Positions 4,848 to 6,328 of a stretch of 6,328 bases of DNA are shown one piece after another. Origin of the DNA: JAWPNA01 sp045402695 (GTDB lineage Bacteria; Acidobacteriota; Polarisedimenticolia; JACPZX01; DASXTC01); assembly GCA_045402695.1 (NCBI GenBank), contig JAWPNA010000476.1, positions 1-6,328 of the forward strand, in the 5' to 3' direction. Numbering within the stretch: the stretch's first letter is position 1; each line of letters begins with the position of its first letter. The position numbers and the translations under genes are program-made. The notes below the pieces were generated by a model. That model ran no database searches and had not been told where the DNA came from. It saw only the letters and a program-made list of their open reading frames with translations.

Positions 4848-6328
4848 TCACTGAGTTGTTTCAACGCCGTACTTCGCCAAGAGCGCCTTGAACCTGGGGT
4901 GCTCGCGGATCGGATCCCAGCGCGGGTCGAGCCGGAGCGTGTGAACGCTGAGGTCGGACGGCCCCGCCAGCAATCTCTCGATCTCGTCGAGGGCTGCATC
5001 GGCGTCGCCGGCCTGCGCCAGGATGCGCGCGCGATCTTCCGCCACCCTGGTCCCCTCCATGGCGTCCTCGTGGTAGATGACCGATTGCTGGAGCCAGCGA
5101 GCCTCCTCCCGTGCCTCGTCACGACGCCCGAGCCCGGCCAGCGCCATGCCGCGGCCCGCATGAAACCGCCAGTCCTCCGGGAATTCCTTGAGCGCCGAGT
5201 CCAGACGCACGCGGGCCGCATCGAACGCCGCCCTCGCCGCCTCAGGATCACCGCGCAGCTGGTGCGCCCAGGCGGCGTACAGCGAACCGGGCAGGTAGGA
5301 AAACTCGCTCCCGAAGTCATCACCGCGCGCGACCTGGGGCATCTCCAGCAGACTGTCGGCCTTGCGTTCCCAGAGCAGAAGCGCGGCACGCTGGGCGGCT
5401 ACATTGCCCGCGAATGTGAGTTGTGCGTCCTGCGGCAGCCGGCTCAGCACGTCCCGCAGCGTGTCCAACTGCCCATGCCAGCAGACGTAAGCCCATGCTC
5501 GGTCGATCGCCGCGTTGTGCAGGTCTGGAGCGAGGCTCAGGGCCCGGTCGAACTCGCGCACAGCATCGGCATAGCGGTGCAACAACCGATAGGTCGGACC
5601 ACCGAGAGCTGCGAATAGGTTCGCGTCACGCGGATTGAGCTGCGTGGCCCTCTCGAACGCCGCGAGCACTTCGCTCCAGTTACCGAGCCGACGGTGGGCA
5701 GCCCCTATCCAGAACCAGAGCTCGGCGTCGTTGGGCAGTCCCTCGAGCGCGATCGCCCACTCGTCCAACGCCCCGCGGTAGTCGCGTCGACCCTGGTAGT
5801 GCGCCCGGCCCATCGCGCCGTGGGCCTGCGGCAGGTCTGGCGCGAGCCGCAACGCGGTCTCCGCCTCATGGCGCTGGCGCGCGGCTCGGGCCTCGGAGGG
5901 ATCGTACCGCATGGTGTAGATCTGGCCCTGCACGAGTGACATCGCTGCGTGCGCGAGCGCGAAGTTTGGATCCAGTGCCAGCGCCCTCTCGTAGAGTAGC
6001 TCGGCGGCCACCCGGTCCTGACGGAGGAAGCCGGGCCGGGCGTAGTACTCACCCCCCTGGAGGTACAGCCGATAGGCCTCGGCGTTCGTTGTGGGCGCCG
6101 CCGCGAGCCTTCCCTGTTCGGCACTGCTGAGCGCCGCGCCCACCGCCGCGACAATATGCTGTGCCACTTCGCTCTGGATCGCGAACACGTCGTCCAGCGT
6201 ACGGTCATAGCGCTCCGCCCAGAGATGTTCGTCCGTCGCCGCATCTATCAGTTGCACGTTCACGCGCAGCCGTTCGCCCACGACCTGCACGCTCCCTTCC
6301 ATGATGCTCCCCACCCCGAGCTCCAGCG
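4848..6328 (-). CDS. TolB-like/TPR protein, C-terminal part, likely kinase paralogue (partial)
   Basis: The frame is open to the right edge, so the start is outside; 492 residues are visible and end at TGA 4848-4850. The first 60 residues (GSIMEGSVQVVGERLRVNVQ, then LWAERYDRTLDDVFAIQSEVAQ) match residues 447-501 of the kinase next door (VLEGSVRKAGDRVRITVQ, then LWSETYDRRLEDIFAVQDDIAR), that is, the end of the TolB/FlgO-like domain. TPR-like helices follow, for example LLYERALALDPNFALAHAAM (110-129) and VLAAFERATQLNPRDANLFA (220-239). The end, LRLDPRWDPIREHPRFKALL, is a typical terminus for this group. By analogy about 440 missing residues would carry a kinase domain and transmembrane helix, but the missing part could instead be another output domain. 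The two proteins are clearly diverged, so this is not a recent tandem copy. Internal GTG 6314 is not a credible start because homology continues upstream. Confidence 0.85.
   Translation of the reverse strand, partial: LELGVGSIMEGSVQVVGERLRVNVQLIDAATDEHLWAERYDRTLDDVFAIQSEVAQHIVAAVGAALSSAEQGRLAAAPTTNAEAYRLYLQGGEYYARPGFLRQDRVAAELLYERALALDPNFALAHAAMSLVQGQIYTMRYDPSEARAARQRHEAETALRLAPDLPQAHGAMGRAHYQGRRDYRGALDEWAIALEGLPNDAELWFWIGAAHRRLGNWSEVLAAFERATQLNPRDANLFAALGGPTYRLLHRYADAVREFDRALSLAPDLHNAAIDRAWAYVCWHGQLDTLRDVLSRLPQDAQLTFAGNVAAQRAALLLWERKADSLLEMPQVARGDDFGSEFSYLPGSLYAAWAHQLRGDPEAARAAFDAARVRLDSALKEFPEDWRFHAGRGMALAGLGRRDEAREEARWLQQSVIYHEDAMEGTRVAEDRARILAQAGDADAALDEIERLLAGPSDLSVHTLRLDPRWDPIREHPRFKALLAKYGVETTQ

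Overview
This is a GC-rich bacterial window, apparently from a soil- or sediment-type lineage. Large proteins combining a Ser/Thr kinase, a TolB/FlgO-like domain and TPRs, ending in 'LDPRWDPIREHPRF'-type motifs, are common in Acidobacteriota and Gemmatimonadota. That placement is an inference from protein style only; no taxonomic marker gene is present.

Layout from left to right. Bases 1-210 hold no convincing gene, only a possible minus-strand terminator. A class I SAM-dependent methyltransferase gene lies on the + strand (211-1080). Next comes a 608-bp gene-free stretch holding repeat copy R1 (1350-1525). A complete receptor-type Ser/Thr protein kinase gene with a C-terminal TolB-like/TPR sensor half lies on the - strand (1689-4184). 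A 663-bp gene-free stretch follows, holding repeat copy R2 (4497-4672). The window ends inside a second - strand gene (4848 to the edge) that matches the TolB-like/TPR half of the first kinase; its N-terminal part lies outside.

The most interesting structure is the pair of direct repeats. R1 and R2 are 176 bp each, align without gaps at an offset of 3147 bp, and are about 87% identical. Each has two parts. The first is about 119 bp of non-tRNA sequence, with two GGTGTCCAT motifs 12 bp apart and a 58-bp block that is identical in both copies. The second is an exact 57-nt 3' half of a tRNA-Leu(UAA), running from the anticodon loop through the long variable arm, T-arm and acceptor strand to an encoded CCA. 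Neither copy has a matching 5' half. The tRNA parts differ between copies by paired changes that keep the stems. This is what tandem integrative elements leave at a tRNA gene when each displaces the old 3' half. The 3147-bp interval between the repeat ends carries one cargo gene, the kinase, and no visible integrase. It looks like a minimal, non-autonomous or decayed tRNA-Leu-targeted unit in an accreting array. The polarity predicts an intact tRNA-Leu(UAA) gene to the left of the window, with R2 older than R1.

The methyltransferase and the two signalling proteins would then be cargo of successive insertions rather than an operon; they are separated by scars and lie in different orientations. 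The sequence gives no direct evidence that they work together.
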